From assembly GCA_018208355.1 (NCBI GenBank), contig CP062796.1:1024494-1088493 (forward strand): a stretch of 64,000 nucleotides of DNA. Reading direction: 5' to 3'. Positions 17,942 through 25,821 of this stretch are shown here, piece after piece. The notes beneath the pieces were generated by a model that saw only the letters and a program-made list of their open reading frames with translations, did no database searches and was not told the DNA's origin. Every line of letters begins with the position of its first letter. Positions within the stretch are counted from its first letter, which is position 1. Both the position numbers and the translations under genes were made by a program. This DNA comes from Candidatus Fermentithermobacillus carboniphilus. GTDB taxonomy: Bacteria > Bacillota > Sulfobacillia > Fermentithermobacillales > Fermentithermobacillaceae.

Positions 17942-18412
17942 TCACAGTCTCTTCAGCGACACCGCAGCCAAATTGATCCAGAAGTGGACCATGGCTGTCG
18001 CAAAAAGCGCCGGCCAGATTCCCCTACGCCGCTGGACGATGAAGGCATAGGCCAGAACGATAGCCGGTGGTACTGCTGCCATGACCGATATGGGATCTAC
18101 GTGTAGTGCACTGAACAGTGCTGTAGAGACAAGTATCTGTACGGAATTCTTTTGGGTAAACCTCGAGGCCACCGTGATTGGTAGCCATTGTCCTATGATC
18201 GTTTCCACTAAAGGAGCCAAAATGAGCACCGCTGCCACCGGGTATTCCCTATCAGGGATGACAAACACATCTTCGCCTGTGATCAGGATCGCGATAGCCA
18301 AGGGGAGTGCAAGAACCAACCGTCCCACAAACGCGTAAACGGCCATTAGCAAAGTAAATGGTACCATGTGGAGTCTTTCTATCCACTGAAGATGACGGCG
18401 GATCTTGATCAC
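17942..18412 (-). CDS. CPBP-family intramembrane protein
   Basis: A protein of 156 residues with four or five membrane segments. It shows the divergent CPBP (CAAX protease/bacteriocin-processing) pattern: LAPLVETIIGQ in place of the classical EExxxR, then LFSALHVDP with a conserved His, and HFWINLAAV with His and Asn. The ETxxxQ variant is common in a subgroup of CPBP proteins whose proteolytic activity is unproved. No bacteriocin or prenylated-peptide gene is adjacent. Located upstream of the DUF362 fragment on the same strand. Confidence 0.65.
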   Translation of the reverse strand: MIKIRRHLQWIERLHMVPFTLLMAVYAFVGRLVLALPLAIAILITGEDVFVIPDREYPVAAVLILAPLVETIIGQWLPITVASRFTQKNSVQILVSTALFSALHVDPISVMAAVPPAIVLAYAFIVQRRRGIWPALFATAMVHFWINLAAVSLKRL

Positions 18413-18559
18413 AACCGCACCTCCTCCCCTTCCCTTTATGCCGAATTCTTCTCAAGTGACTCAGAACCCTCCAGCCCCGCGCCTGGAGTCCTCTCTGAGC
18501 GTGTAGGATTAGGTACATAGATACGTTATAATGAGACAAGTATCGGCTTGACGACCAGG

Positions 18560-18844
18560 TTAAGCAAGATCAATCCTTGTAGACGAAGGGCAGGTCCCGG
18601 GATTGGCGGAGAACATCGACTATGTCGTGCTTATGACCGAGCCAGGCTATAAGAAGGTGCTCGGTTATGGTACCGGAAAGCCCTATATCTTCTCGAGTAC
18701 GGACGCCGCAACGAGGCAAAACAGCTCCTCGTTGAGATTGTTTCGCGAGGTAAAGACTCAGGCGACGAAACAATAGAGTGGGCAAGGGAAGTTTTGGAAA
18801 GCGAGTTCGGCTCAGGCTCGGATAGTTCTCAGGGAATACGGTGA
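18560..18844 (+). pseudogene. TPR-like gene remnant
   Basis: The interval 18413-19177 has no intact gene. A plus-strand frame reads RAYDRARL, a TAA stop, then EGARLWYRKALYLLEYGRRN and EAKQLLVEIVSRG to TGA at 18842. This looks like a tetratricopeptide-type helical repeat broken by a stop, with no start codon behind a ribosome binding site. Confidence 0.35.
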
Positions 18845-19093
18845 TTCTAAAGCGCCGGCCCTTACCTCGCGAAACCGGCATCTGGCTCACCACACAGGCG
18901 TCGCCAGATACAAGCCTACCTACCTGAATGCGTAGAAAGCCTACAACTGGGAAATAACTACAAGCCTCAGTTCCCGTAAGCGGCAGTCTCCATTCCCTTG
19001 GTGCGATGGGCGATTGCAGTATCTTGTGATTCTTCCCCGTGGTAGATCCATCCTTGCTTTCCGGGGTCTGGAATTTGCTGTTGCGTTAAAGGA

Positions 19094-19158
19094 CTCCCGT
19101 GATGGGCAAGGTGTAGCCAGCGTTCGACAACACAGCCTCCGTCTCCCCATCACGGGAG
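19094..19158. repeat. Perfect 13-bp inverted repeat spanning 65 bp
   Basis: CTCCCGTGATGGG (19094-19106) pairs exactly with CCCATCACGGGAG (19146-19158), with a 39-base loop. It lies just downstream of the minus-strand trpP stop at 19178, so it could be a transcript-end hairpin, but no U-tract follows. A miniature element with terminal inverted repeats is an alternative. Confidence 0.6.
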
Positions 19159-19177
19159 CAACGGGAGCATACGATCT

Positions 19178-19708
19178 TTACTTCACCGCATCCGGGCTTT
19201 CTCCCCTTCTCCGGACCGAACCGACAACCGCTTCCGTCACAGGGTATAAGAGCACCACGGATATCATATTAATCACGGCGGCAGGCAAGACCACCGCCAG
19301 AAGGAGGCTCGGTATCGTTTTACCAAGGTCAGTTACCAACGATGCCGCAGCAAGGAAAGTCGCACCTGAGACGATGGTGCCGACAAAAGAAACCACAGCT
19401 GCTTTGACAGGACGAGGCGCCTTTTTGATTAGGAGTGTGAGGCCGTAGGCTACAAAGGCCGTCACGGGTTTATCGACCATATTTCCGAACTGACCTCCAG
19501 GGAAAGACGTGGTCAGCGCGGTGAGGATCCCGGAGAGAAGCCCTACCACCAAGACTTCCTGGGGGGTGGGTTCCATCAGGATGATGATGAACATCATCCC
19601 TAGGAGAAAATCCGGCTTCATCCCAAACAGTATAGGTGGGGTTACTTGGTGCACAACAAGGCCTACGGCGAGAAGAATAGCTGCTTGAAGTAGAGATCTG
19701 AATCTCAT
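19178..19708 (-). CDS. trpP: Tryptophan transporter TrpP family (ECF S-component-like)
   Basis: A hydrophobic protein of 176 residues with five or six membrane spans. It opens LQAAILLAVGLVVHQVTPPI and continues GMKPDFLLGMMFIIILM, the conserved start of TrpP/TrpP-like transporters, then TTSFPGGQFGNMVDKP. AGGAGGG sits six bases before the ATG. The assignment is strongly supported by the upstream T-box whose specifier codon is TGG (Trp). The protein would import tryptophan when tRNA-Trp is uncharged. It resembles ECF S-components, which need shared energising subunits not seen here. Confidence 0.85.
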   Translation of the reverse strand: MRFRSLLQAAILLAVGLVVHQVTPPILFGMKPDFLLGMMFIIILMEPTPQEVLVVGLLSGILTALTTSFPGGQFGNMVDKPVTAFVAYGLTLLIKKAPRPVKAAVVSFVGTIVSGATFLAAASLVTDLGKTIPSLLLAVVLPAAVINMISVVLLYPVTEAVVGSVRRRGESPDAVK

Positions 19709-19844
19709 TTTGAACCCTCCTTTGGTCCTTACATCTCGCCCCGCTCAAAACGGCCTTGATGGCTCCCGATTCGAGAGAGGTACGATGCGGGATGTCTCGA
19801 TCCGGGCTTTCCAGGGGACATCAAGTAGCGCAACAGCCCGAAAC

Positions 19845-19876
19845 AAAAAACCCCTTCGCCTCGTAGGGCGAAAGGG
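19845..19876 (-). terminator. Terminator hairpin of the T-box
   Basis: On the minus strand CCCTTTCGCC, a six-base loop, GGCGAAGGGG and then TTTTTT form the regulated terminator. The T-box sequence lies just upstream and would compete for pairing. Confidence 0.85.
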
Positions 19877-20217
19877 TTCATCTTCCGCGGTGCCACCCAC
19901 ATTAGGACCCACAGGAAGTTCCTCGAACGAAGCCTACACGCGTCTTTGGCAGGAACTCCGTGGGTTTCCCCTCTCCAAGGTACGGGATAAGCATTATCCG
20001 ATACCCGCCTCTTTTAACGGTGAGTAACCGGTCACGTCTACTTGAAGCCCATCCTTTTTCCCGATCTCGTCGAGAGCGCACGGGCCTTTCGACGCGACAG
20101 CTCCGGGGACCATTCATCGCTGTCGTGCACACCGGCTTCGCACCTTACACCGGCTCTCTTGGTGCCGTCACACCGACTACTATTCCCCATCATGGCCGTT
20201 TTTCGCCGGGCTGATTG
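19845..20217 (-). ncRNA. T-box leader with Trp specifier, upstream of trpP
   Basis: Reading the minus strand from about 20217, the leader has a Stem I with the AGAGAGCCGGTG-type region and a specifier loop ending GAATGGTCCCCGGAG. Its TGG triplet (20110-20112) follows GAA and precedes the GGAG element, as in Trp T-boxes. A long Stem II/III region follows, then the T-box sequence TGGCACCGCGGA (19884-19895), which binds the tRNA acceptor end, and an intrinsic terminator. Uncharged tRNA-Trp should stabilise the antiterminator and allow trpP expression. Confidence 0.9.
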
Positions 20218-20223
20218 AGGTCG

Positions 20224-20252
20224 ATTATAACCGAGAACAAGCCCGAAGTCAA
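20224..20252 (-). promoter_or_regulatory. Promoter of the T-box/trpP transcript
   Basis: On the minus strand TTGACT (20252-20247) and a perfect TATAAT (20229-20224) are separated by 17 bases, which puts the transcription start at about 20217. Confidence 0.85.
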
Positions 20253-20336
20253 AACCTAGTATACGTTTCATCTGTCAATATCTGACAGGGACAAAAGTTA
20301 CCTACTGACTCTTGACACGGACCACGATTATCACGA

Positions 20337-20672
20337 TCATCCATGCCTTCGTACATTCAGCAAGGCTTTTACCAGATAGGCGGCCAGGCCACCCAAGGCA
20401 ACCGACATCGGGACCGCGATATACAGGAGATCACTTGTGTGAGGCAGAGGCGAGGTCAAAAGGATAGTCCATGCTGCAGGAAGCAGGGCAAATACTGCTC
20501 CAACCAGGACCGGGCCACCCACTCCCTGAAGCCAGGACCACACTGTTTCTCTGATAGGCTCGTACAAGATCGGAATGAAACTCAGAAGCCCATAAGCGGA
20601 CCCTGCAAGGATGAACCACCGCGCCTCACTGAATGAAGGCCAGATCCTTCGAGTTTTTCGTCCTTCCTTCAA
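20337..20672 (-). CDS. Small membrane protein of unknown function
   Basis: A protein of 111 residues starting at TTG 20672, seven bases after GGGGAG. It has three predicted membrane segments (WFILAGSAYGLLSFIPILY, VGAVFALLPAAWTILL, IAVPMSVALGGLAAYLV). I do not recognise a family. It lies upstream of, and on the same strand as, trpP, but trpP has its own promoter and leader, so they need not be co-transcribed. An inverted repeat at 20692-20716 lies directly upstream. Confidence 0.55.
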   Translation of the reverse strand: MKEGRKTRRIWPSFSEARWFILAGSAYGLLSFIPILYEPIRETVWSWLQGVGGPVLVGAVFALLPAAWTILLTSPLPHTSDLLYIAVPMSVALGGLAAYLVKALLNVRRHG

Positions 20673-20691
20673 GAGATCTCCCCTCGCATTT

Positions 20692-20716
20692 GTTTACCCG
20701 GAACAAAAGGGTAAAC
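20692..20716. repeat. Inverted repeat GTTTACCC / GGGTAAAC
   Basis: Perfect 8-bp arms with a 9-base centre, 20 bases upstream of the TTG of the small membrane protein gene. Possible operator or weak hairpin. The surrounding stretch 20673-20857 shows nothing else. Confidence 0.5.
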
Positions 20717-20857
20717 GGATTAGACCGTCGAGCTCGCGTATTCCGCAAACCGACGTAATCAACTGACGCAATCAACCCGGTCGAACTCTGAGAATCTTAC
20801 GAAATCTTGGGATTTGTCAGATGCTTAATGGTATTGTAAGTTAAGCGGTGCCGCAAG

Positions 20858-20901
20858 TGAACTTTTTTTGCCTCGTGAACCTTTTTGGCTCGTCGTTCGT
20901 T
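20858..20901 (+). promoter_or_regulatory. Candidate SigY-type autoregulatory promoter
   Basis: TGAACC at 20876-20881 and CGTT at 20898-20901 are separated by 16 bases, close to the ECF/SigY pattern TGAAC-N16-CGTC. The -35 element is part of an 18-bp imperfect tandem repeat (GTGAACTTTTTTTG then GTGAACCTTTTTGG), so a second TGAACT lies at 20858. The sigY-like gene begins about 100 bases downstream. Confidence 0.5.
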
Positions 20902-21003
20902 ATGATCGTGAAAGTTCCATGACGAGACATGAGACTTGTCAGAGGAGAGATCCCTTGGCGGAAGTCTTCGGCCATTTATCGCTATAAGATGAGGACAGGT
21001 ACT

Positions 21004-21636
21004 ATGAACCACAAGACTCTCGAAGAGCTTGTGTCTTGGGCCAAGTCTGAGGTCGAGGCCACAGCTGGGAACCGCCCCGTGGCCACGGGCCCGAAGGATC
21101 CTGCAAGCCGCGACAGCGCGCTGGCCAGGCTCCTCGGTCTCATATACCCCGACCTCATGGGCTATCTAGTCAAGATGACTGGGGACTTTCATCTTTCGGA
21201 AGACCTCTGCCAGGAAACGATGGTGAGGATAATAAAGAAGCTGCCCGAGTATAAGAGCGAAGGCCGCAAGCCCGGTGCCTTCAGGTCATGGGCAATGAAG
21301 ATCGCCGTCAACCTTTACAGAGATTACCGCCGGAGGCTCTTCACGGGCATGCTCAAGTACTCCTCGGGTGCGACAATCAGACCAGATCTCAACCGGACCA
21401 ACCAGCTAAGTGCCGAAACGCTCGCCATTCAAAATTTGGGTTTCGCCGACCTTGTCAAAGTCCTGTCTTGCCTCCCTCCTGAACAAAGAGAAGTGTTCAT
21501 CTTGAAAACGTATTATGGCTATTCATACAGGGAGATCGCGGAAATAACCGGTTGTCCCGAAGGGACCGCAAAATCCCGCCTTCACAAAGCTGTGGAAACC
21601 CTTAGAAAAGAGTTGGAAAGGAGAGATATGGTGTGA
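21004..21636 (+). CDS. sigY: ECF RNA polymerase sigma factor, SigY-like
   Basis: ATG 21004 follows a GAGG-ACAGG stretch; upstream in-frame ATGs lack a site. The protein has 210 residues. Region 2 reads LIYPDLMGYLVKMTGDF then SEDLCQETMVRIIKKL; region 4 reads LPPEQREVFILKTYYGYSYR with the helix-turn-helix EIAEITGCPEGTAKSRL. It overlaps the next gene by four bases. The gene order (sigma, zinc anti-sigma, two small membrane proteins, ABC ATPase, ABC permease) matches Bacillus subtilis sigY-yxlCDEFG, a stress- and toxin-related regulon. The name rests mainly on this order, not only on sequence. Confidence 0.75.
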   Translation: MNHKTLEELVSWAKSEVEATAGNRPVATGPKDPASRDSALARLLGLIYPDLMGYLVKMTGDFHLSEDLCQETMVRIIKKLPEYKSEGRKPGAFRSWAMKIAVNLYRDYRRRLFTGMLKYSSGATIRPDLNRTNQLSAETLAIQNLGFADLVKVLSCLPPEQREVFILKTYYGYSYREIAEITGCPEGTAKSRLHKAVETLRKELERRDMV

Positions 21637-22187
21637 CCGGCAAGCAGTCATGTTCAGAGGTCAGGTCATTGTTAATAGATACCGTCTGGAAAGAAACCCT
21701 GGAAGATGGCTCGGCCTGGAAAGAAGATACCATCCGGGAAGATAGCGCGGTACCGCTCCGCGAGATTCCCCCGTGGGTGGCTAAACACCTCGAGTCATGT
21801 CCCGGCTGCAGTGATTTTTTCCGGGAAATCCAGCACCTCAGAGAATGGGCTATCGGCAGTAACATGGAGATTCCCACGAACTTTCACGCAATCGTGGATG
21901 CCATATCCAAAGCCACCTATGTAAGTCAGTGCGATGAAGTTCGCTACGGAACTATGGGGGTACAACCGACGGGCGACGGGCATCGGTCGACCAAAGCGGC
22001 TTTACAGTTCATCCCACTGGGCATGGTTGGGCTCTTGGTTAACTGGGGGCTCCTCTGGTGGTTGAAACCTCCGGGATTTCTAATGTTGAACGCTATCCTC
22101 AACTGGCTGACCCCGTTCTTTTTCCTTCTCCTGGTAAAATACTTGCCGGGCGTCTTGAGAGAAGATCCCGTTGTAGAGGAGGAGTGA
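21633..22187 (+). CDS. Membrane zinc-finger anti-sigma factor (YxlC-position)
   Basis: A protein of 184 residues starting at GTG 21633, overlapping the sigma gene (GTGA), which couples their translation. Residues of about 50-62 hold AKHLESCPGCSDFF, the H-x3-C-x2-C zinc motif of anti-sigma factors, after a long acidic N-terminus. Two membrane segments follow (FIPLGMVGLLVNWGLLWWL and LNWLTPFFFLLLVKYL). It should sequester the sigma factor at the membrane. It is not obviously homologous to B. subtilis YxlC but occupies its place. Confidence 0.75.
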   Translation: MTGKQSCSEVRSLLIDTVWKETLEDGSAWKEDTIREDSAVPLREIPPWVAKHLESCPGCSDFFREIQHLREWAIGSNMEIPTNFHAIVDAISKATYVSQCDEVRYGTMGVQPTGDGHRSTKAALQFIPLGMVGLLVNWGLLWWLKPPGFLMLNAILNWLTPFFFLLLVKYLPGVLREDPVVEEE

Positions 22188-22256
22188 AACAGGGTATCAA
22201 GGCCGATGTGGCTGTGAATGGTGCTGAAGATCCTGTTTAGAGAAGGAGTGAAACCC

Positions 22257-22466
22257 GTGAACTCACCGATTTACCAAATTCCTTTGTGGGCCTGGGCACT
22301 GCTTCCGGTTATTCTCCTGATCCAGGCCTTCTGGATATTCCAGGATGCCAAAAGAAGGGGGCTCAATCCGTGGCCCTGGGGAGCCCTGGGATTATTGAAT
22401 TTCCCCGGTTCCCTTATAACTTACCTCCTGGTCGTAAGCCTGATTGAACGGCGCAAAAGGCGCTAA
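22257..22466 (+). CDS. Small membrane protein, YxlD-like
   Basis: A protein of 69 residues; GTG 22257 lies eight bases after GAAGGAG, so the longer frame from 22218 is rejected. Two membrane helices: WAWALLPVILLIQAFWIFQD and WGALGLLNFPGSLITYLLVV, with a basic loop (KRRGLNPWPWG) typical of the small PLDc_N-like proteins in sigY operons. Probably an auxiliary component of sigma-factor control or of the ABC transporter encoded downstream. Confidence 0.6.
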   Translation: MNSPIYQIPLWAWALLPVILLIQAFWIFQDAKRRGLNPWPWGALGLLNFPGSLITYLLVVSLIERRKRR

Positions 22467-22517
22467 CAGGCACCGTCGATTGTCCCGGCAGGCATTATTT
22501 GAAAGGGGTGTTTAAAC

Positions 22518-22715
22518 ATGACCTTGTCGGAAATCCTGAAGATGTTCTGGCCTTTACTGCTAATCCAGCTAGCCCTCATGGTGGCATCCCTAGTGGACCT
22601 GAGGAAGAGGCAGAAGGTACGTTATCTATCGAAACCCGCCTGGGTTCTTGTGTGCATATTCCTCAACACTCTTGGCCCTGTGCTTTATTTCCTCGTAGGT
22701 AGAGGAGAAGAATGA
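22518..22715 (+). CDS. Small membrane protein with PLDc_N-like domain, YxlE-like
   Basis: A protein of 65 residues with two membrane helices: LKMFWPLLLIQLALMVASLV, and KPAWVLVCIFLNTLGPVLYF with VGRGEE at the end. The WVLVCIFLNTLGPVLYFLVGR pattern is that of PLDc_N domains such as YxlE. AAAGGGG precedes the ATG. It overlaps the ABC ATPase gene by four bases (ATGA). Confidence 0.7.
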   Translation: MTLSEILKMFWPLLLIQLALMVASLVDLRKRQKVRYLSKPAWVLVCIFLNTLGPVLYFLVGRGEE

Positions 22716-23668
22716 TGGCCGACGCGATAGTTATCAAAGATCTTCACAAGTCTTACGGGAACACGAAGGCCCTTTCGGGCCTGAGCATGAACGTAGCCGA
22801 GGGCACAGTGTGCGGGCTCATAGGACCTAATGGGGCCGGAAAGTCCACCACGATACGGATCCTCCTCGGACTGGCCGCCAAAGACAAGGGCACGGTCATG
22901 CTTTTTGGGGAGGAAGTGGTCTTCGGGAAGGAGCTCCCATCAAAGCGAAGGATAGCGTACCTACCTCAAGACCCTGTTTTCCCGGAAAAGCACACAGGAG
23001 AAGAAATCTTGGACCTTGTAGGAAAACTGTACGGCATGGACCCAAGGACCCTCGCTTTTCGGCAGAACATGTTGCTCAGAGAATTTGGGCTCCAGACCGC
23101 CCGAAAGAAGAATGTTGCGGCTTATTCAAGAGGAATGAAGCAGAGGCTGGGCCTCGCCACCTGTTTTCTTCCAGAACCCGACCTCCTTATACTGGACGAA
23201 CCCGTATCAGCGCTGGATCCTGAGGGCCGGGTGGAAGTTTTCAACATTCTGCAGGAGTTGAAGGGAAAATCCACCGTGCTGTTTTCCAGTCATATCCTGG
23301 ACGACGTCCAGCGAGTTTCAGACACGCTGGTCATGTTGAAAGAAGGCCGCAAAGTCGTCGAAGGACCTGTCGATGATGTCCTCAGAAAGTTTGCTCCCGA
23401 AAGGATCAGGGTTAGGGTTCGAGTTGAAGATACAGAAAAAGCTATGGCCCTGGCTTCAGAGCTCCCCTGGGCCATCGGGGTGTCTACGGATGCGGGTCTG
23501 GGGAGAGGGGGCGAACCGGGAGTCCTTTACCTGGAGGTTAGCCCGGACAACATGGAGGTCGCTCTGGAAGAAACCCTGCCCAGACTCATCAACGGCGGTA
23601 TAAAGGTAACCGAGTTTGGCCGGGTGAAGGCCGACCTTGAGAGCGTTTTCATGAAGATAAATACCTGA
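22712..23668 (+). CDS. yxlF: ABC transporter ATP-binding protein, YxlF-like
   Basis: A protein of 318 residues with a complete ATPase core: GPNGAGKSTT (Walker A), YSRGMKQRLGLA (signature), LLILDEPVSALDP (Walker B) and a switch histidine in FSSHILDDV. Residues of about 225-318 form the C-terminal extension common in drug/bacteriocin-export ATPases. The ATG at 22712 follows GAGGAG. It pairs with the permease encoded after a 90-bp gap. In B. subtilis the YxlFG transporter contributes to negative control of SigY. Confidence 0.85.
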   Translation: MMADAIVIKDLHKSYGNTKALSGLSMNVAEGTVCGLIGPNGAGKSTTIRILLGLAAKDKGTVMLFGEEVVFGKELPSKRRIAYLPQDPVFPEKHTGEEILDLVGKLYGMDPRTLAFRQNMLLREFGLQTARKKNVAAYSRGMKQRLGLATCFLPEPDLLILDEPVSALDPEGRVEVFNILQELKGKSTVLFSSHILDDVQRVSDTLVMLKEGRKVVEGPVDDVLRKFAPERIRVRVRVEDTEKAMALASELPWAIGVSTDAGLGRGGEPGVLYLEVSPDNMEVALEETLPRLINGGIKVTEFGRVKADLESVFMKINT

Positions 23669-23669
23669 G

Positions 23670-23698
23670 GCCGCCAGAAGCCCCTGGAGGCGGCTTTT
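23670..23698 (+). terminator. Short hairpin with T-run between the ABC genes
   Basis: GCCGCC (23670-23675) and GGCGGC (23689-23694) are followed by TTTT. A weak stem of six pairs, it may attenuate transcription into the permease gene. Confidence 0.5.
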
Positions 23699-23761
23699 CC
23701 GGTCTTTCTGCGTGGAATAACAGCAAAAGATTACCTGCTTACCTAAACAGGAGGCTTGACC

Positions 23762-24544
23762 ATGAGGGTATTGATGGAAAAAGATCTCAAGCAGGTGTGG
23801 CGCTCTTTTCGCCTGCCAGCCTATTATCTGGTACTGCTTTTTCTTGCGGTGAGCGACCCACTTACGGCCAAGTACATGGGAAAGATCCTGGAGCGGTTCG
23901 CCCAGGGCATAACCATCATATTGCCCACAACATCTCCGTCCCAAGCCATGGCCCAGTTCCTCGGAGACCTTGTAGAATTGGGTCTTGTGGTAGTCATAGC
24001 GATTACCATGGGTTCAGTGGCTGGAGAAAGGTCCAGCGGCGTACTAGGATTCTTACTGACCAAGCCTGTGACCAGGAAGCGTTATATCCTCTCAAAGTAC
24101 TCGATCCTGGTGGCCGGGGTCGTAGCCGGGGTGGTTCTCTCGTCGGCGTTGGCCCAGAGCTACATCCGGACCCTGATTGGACCGGCGCCTGTAGCAGGAG
24201 CCTGGCTTGCCACCGCGTCCGTGGCAGTCTATACAGTCTATATCCTATCAGCCACTTTCAGTGCCTCCATGATGACCGAGAGTTCCCTGGCTGCAGGAGG
24301 AACCGGGCTCCTGGTCTTGTTCGCCACCGGGGTAACCGGAACTCTCCTACAAAGTTCGTGGCTCGGACCTTACCTACCGACCGCTCTTGTCAGGAACATC
24401 TCTTCCTACTTGGAACAGAGTTCGGGTGCCCTTTCCAGCACGCAGGTCGCGTCTTTCATACGACCTGCTATCTCAAGTGTGCTTCTAAGCCTGTTGTTCC
24501 TTAGCCTCGGATACTTGAGGTTTAGGAAGGTGGAACTACCGTGA
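23762..24544 (+). CDS. yxlG: ABC transporter permease, YxlG-like
   Basis: A protein of 260 residues; ATG 23762 is preceded by AGGAGG at seven bases. It has six membrane segments of the ABC-2 type permease, with the family's SGVLGFLLTKPVTRKRYILS motif after the second helix (loop that contacts the ATPase) and an N-terminal LMEKDLKQVWRSFRLPAYYL. It forms the exporter with the upstream ATPase. The last gene of the sigY-like operon. Confidence 0.8.
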   Translation: MRVLMEKDLKQVWRSFRLPAYYLVLLFLAVSDPLTAKYMGKILERFAQGITIILPTTSPSQAMAQFLGDLVELGLVVVIAITMGSVAGERSSGVLGFLLTKPVTRKRYILSKYSILVAGVVAGVVLSSALAQSYIRTLIGPAPVAGAWLATASVAVYTVYILSATFSASMMTESSLAAGGTGLLVLFATGVTGTLLQSSWLGPYLPTALVRNISSYLEQSSGALSSTQVASFIRPAISSVLLSLLFLSLGYLRFRKVELP

Positions 24545-24715
24545 CTCCATCGTTGTCCCCCCTATAAGGCTCAGGGGTCCTTCCTGCCATAAATATTTGT
24601 CATTTAATGCCGCCGTCCAACAGGAATTCACTTCCTTAGAAGCGAACAACGCAAGAGCGTTCAAACCTCAGAACCCAACAAACGTGGTTGATGGTAAGAA
24701 TGGAGGTCGCCACAC

Positions 24716-25525
24716 ATGGACAACGTGCTTACTGCCACAGGCGTTTTCGAACCGCGCAAAACTCGGCTCCTTGAAATCATTGAAGAAGCAGGTGGACAGT
24801 GGGGCATAGTGATAGAGGATCTCGACGGGAAAGGCAGCATTCATTTGAACCCCGAGAACCCCTTCACCGCAGCCTCCGTCATCAAGATCCCCATAATGAT
24901 GGCCGCGTTTCGCGAAGCGAGGCGGGGAGCTGTCCGTCTCGATGACGCGATTATCCTCAGGAAGGAGGATAAAGTGGGAGGATCCGGCGTTCTTAAGGAG
25001 TTTCACAACGGGCTTGTGATAACCCTGCTAGATGCCATCAACTTGATGATCGTAGTGAGCGATAACACCGCGACCAATCTGGTCATAGATGCCATCGGCA
25101 AAGAAACTGTCAATCAGTACATGATCGAGAAAGGGTGTACTGGATCTAGGCTGGAAAATTACCTGATGAGGCCGAAACCCGGGGGCCCCTTCAACACGGT
25201 GACCGCCAAGGACATAACCCTACTCCTCAAAGGGCTAGCGGAAAGGACCATTGAAAACCGCGGGGACTGTGACACGATGATCGGCATACTGAGGAGGCAG
25301 CAGTACAATGAGAAAATACCGAGGTACCTGCCTCGAGAGGCGGTGTGCGCCCATAAGACTGGAGAGGTAAGCGGTGTGACTCACGATGCAGGGATAGTCA
25401 CAAGCCCAAAGGCAAACTTCGTGATCGTCTGCCTGTCGCAGAACCTGGAAGATACCAGGCGAGGAGTGGACGTCATCGGGAAAGTGGCAAAGTGGGCGTA
25501 CGACACGCTGTCTGGCATAAGCTGA
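24716..25525 (+). CDS. Class A beta-lactamase-like serine hydrolase
   Basis: A protein of 269 residues with the three serine-hydrolase motifs in the right order and spacing: SVIKIPIM (S-x-x-K, about residue 54), VSDNTATNL (SDN, about 115) and CAHKTGEVSG (KTG, about 220). GGAGG lies nine bases before the ATG. No signal peptide is visible, which is unusual for a beta-lactamase and suggests a cytoplasmic hydrolase or non-classical export. The omega-loop Glu166 equivalent is not evident (SRLENYLMRPKPGG). It may hydrolyse peptides or esters instead of drugs. It follows the sigY-like operon but has its own 170-bp leader with a small inverted repeat (AGGAA/TTCCT, 24622-24636). Confidence 0.75.
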   Translation: MDNVLTATGVFEPRKTRLLEIIEEAGGQWGIVIEDLDGKGSIHLNPENPFTAASVIKIPIMMAAFREARRGAVRLDDAIILRKEDKVGGSGVLKEFHNGLVITLLDAINLMIVVSDNTATNLVIDAIGKETVNQYMIEKGCTGSRLENYLMRPKPGGPFNTVTAKDITLLLKGLAERTIENRGDCDTMIGILRRQQYNEKIPRYLPREAVCAHKTGEVSGVTHDAGIVTSPKANFVIVCLSQNLEDTRRGVDVIGKVAKWAYDTLSGIS

Positions 25526-25620
25526 GGGAAAAGCATCTCTCGTCTACGGCTTCTAGGAACTCTGTTCGCGGGGCGGGATCCTAGCTTCCGATTCTCGCTT
25601 TAGAAATTGACCGGTGAAAT

Positions 25621-25666
25621 TATGCCGGCCTGTAAAGCCGCCGGAATCTTCCCTGAGGCCGGCATA
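25621..25666 (+). terminator. Perfect 11-bp inverted repeat followed by T-rich DNA
   Basis: TATGCCGGCCT (25621-25631) pairs with AGGCCGGCATA (25656-25666), then TTTGTTGTTTG. It probably ends transcription of the beta-lactamase-like gene. The rest of the gap to 25821 is a C/T-rich stretch with no feature recognised. Confidence 0.6.
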
Positions 25667-25821
25667 TTTGTTGTTTGCTTGTTCCCGAGTCCCCAGTCAT
25701 TCCCTTTCTGCCCGAGTCCCCGGCTCTTCCCTAGCCCAGTCCGTCTGGAAGAACTTGTTACTTGTGGGAACCGTCAAAATAGCAATAGAATTCAAATGAA
25801 ACCATACGAGGGGGTTATTAA

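Noticed and set aside
19014..19448. Plus-strand ORF overlapping trpP
   Set aside because: It is the antisense shadow of the trpP coding region with no ribosome site.
22218..22256. GTG 22218 as start of the YxlD-like gene
   Set aside because: GTG 22257 is preceded by GAAGGAG at proper spacing, and the extra residues are not conserved-looking.
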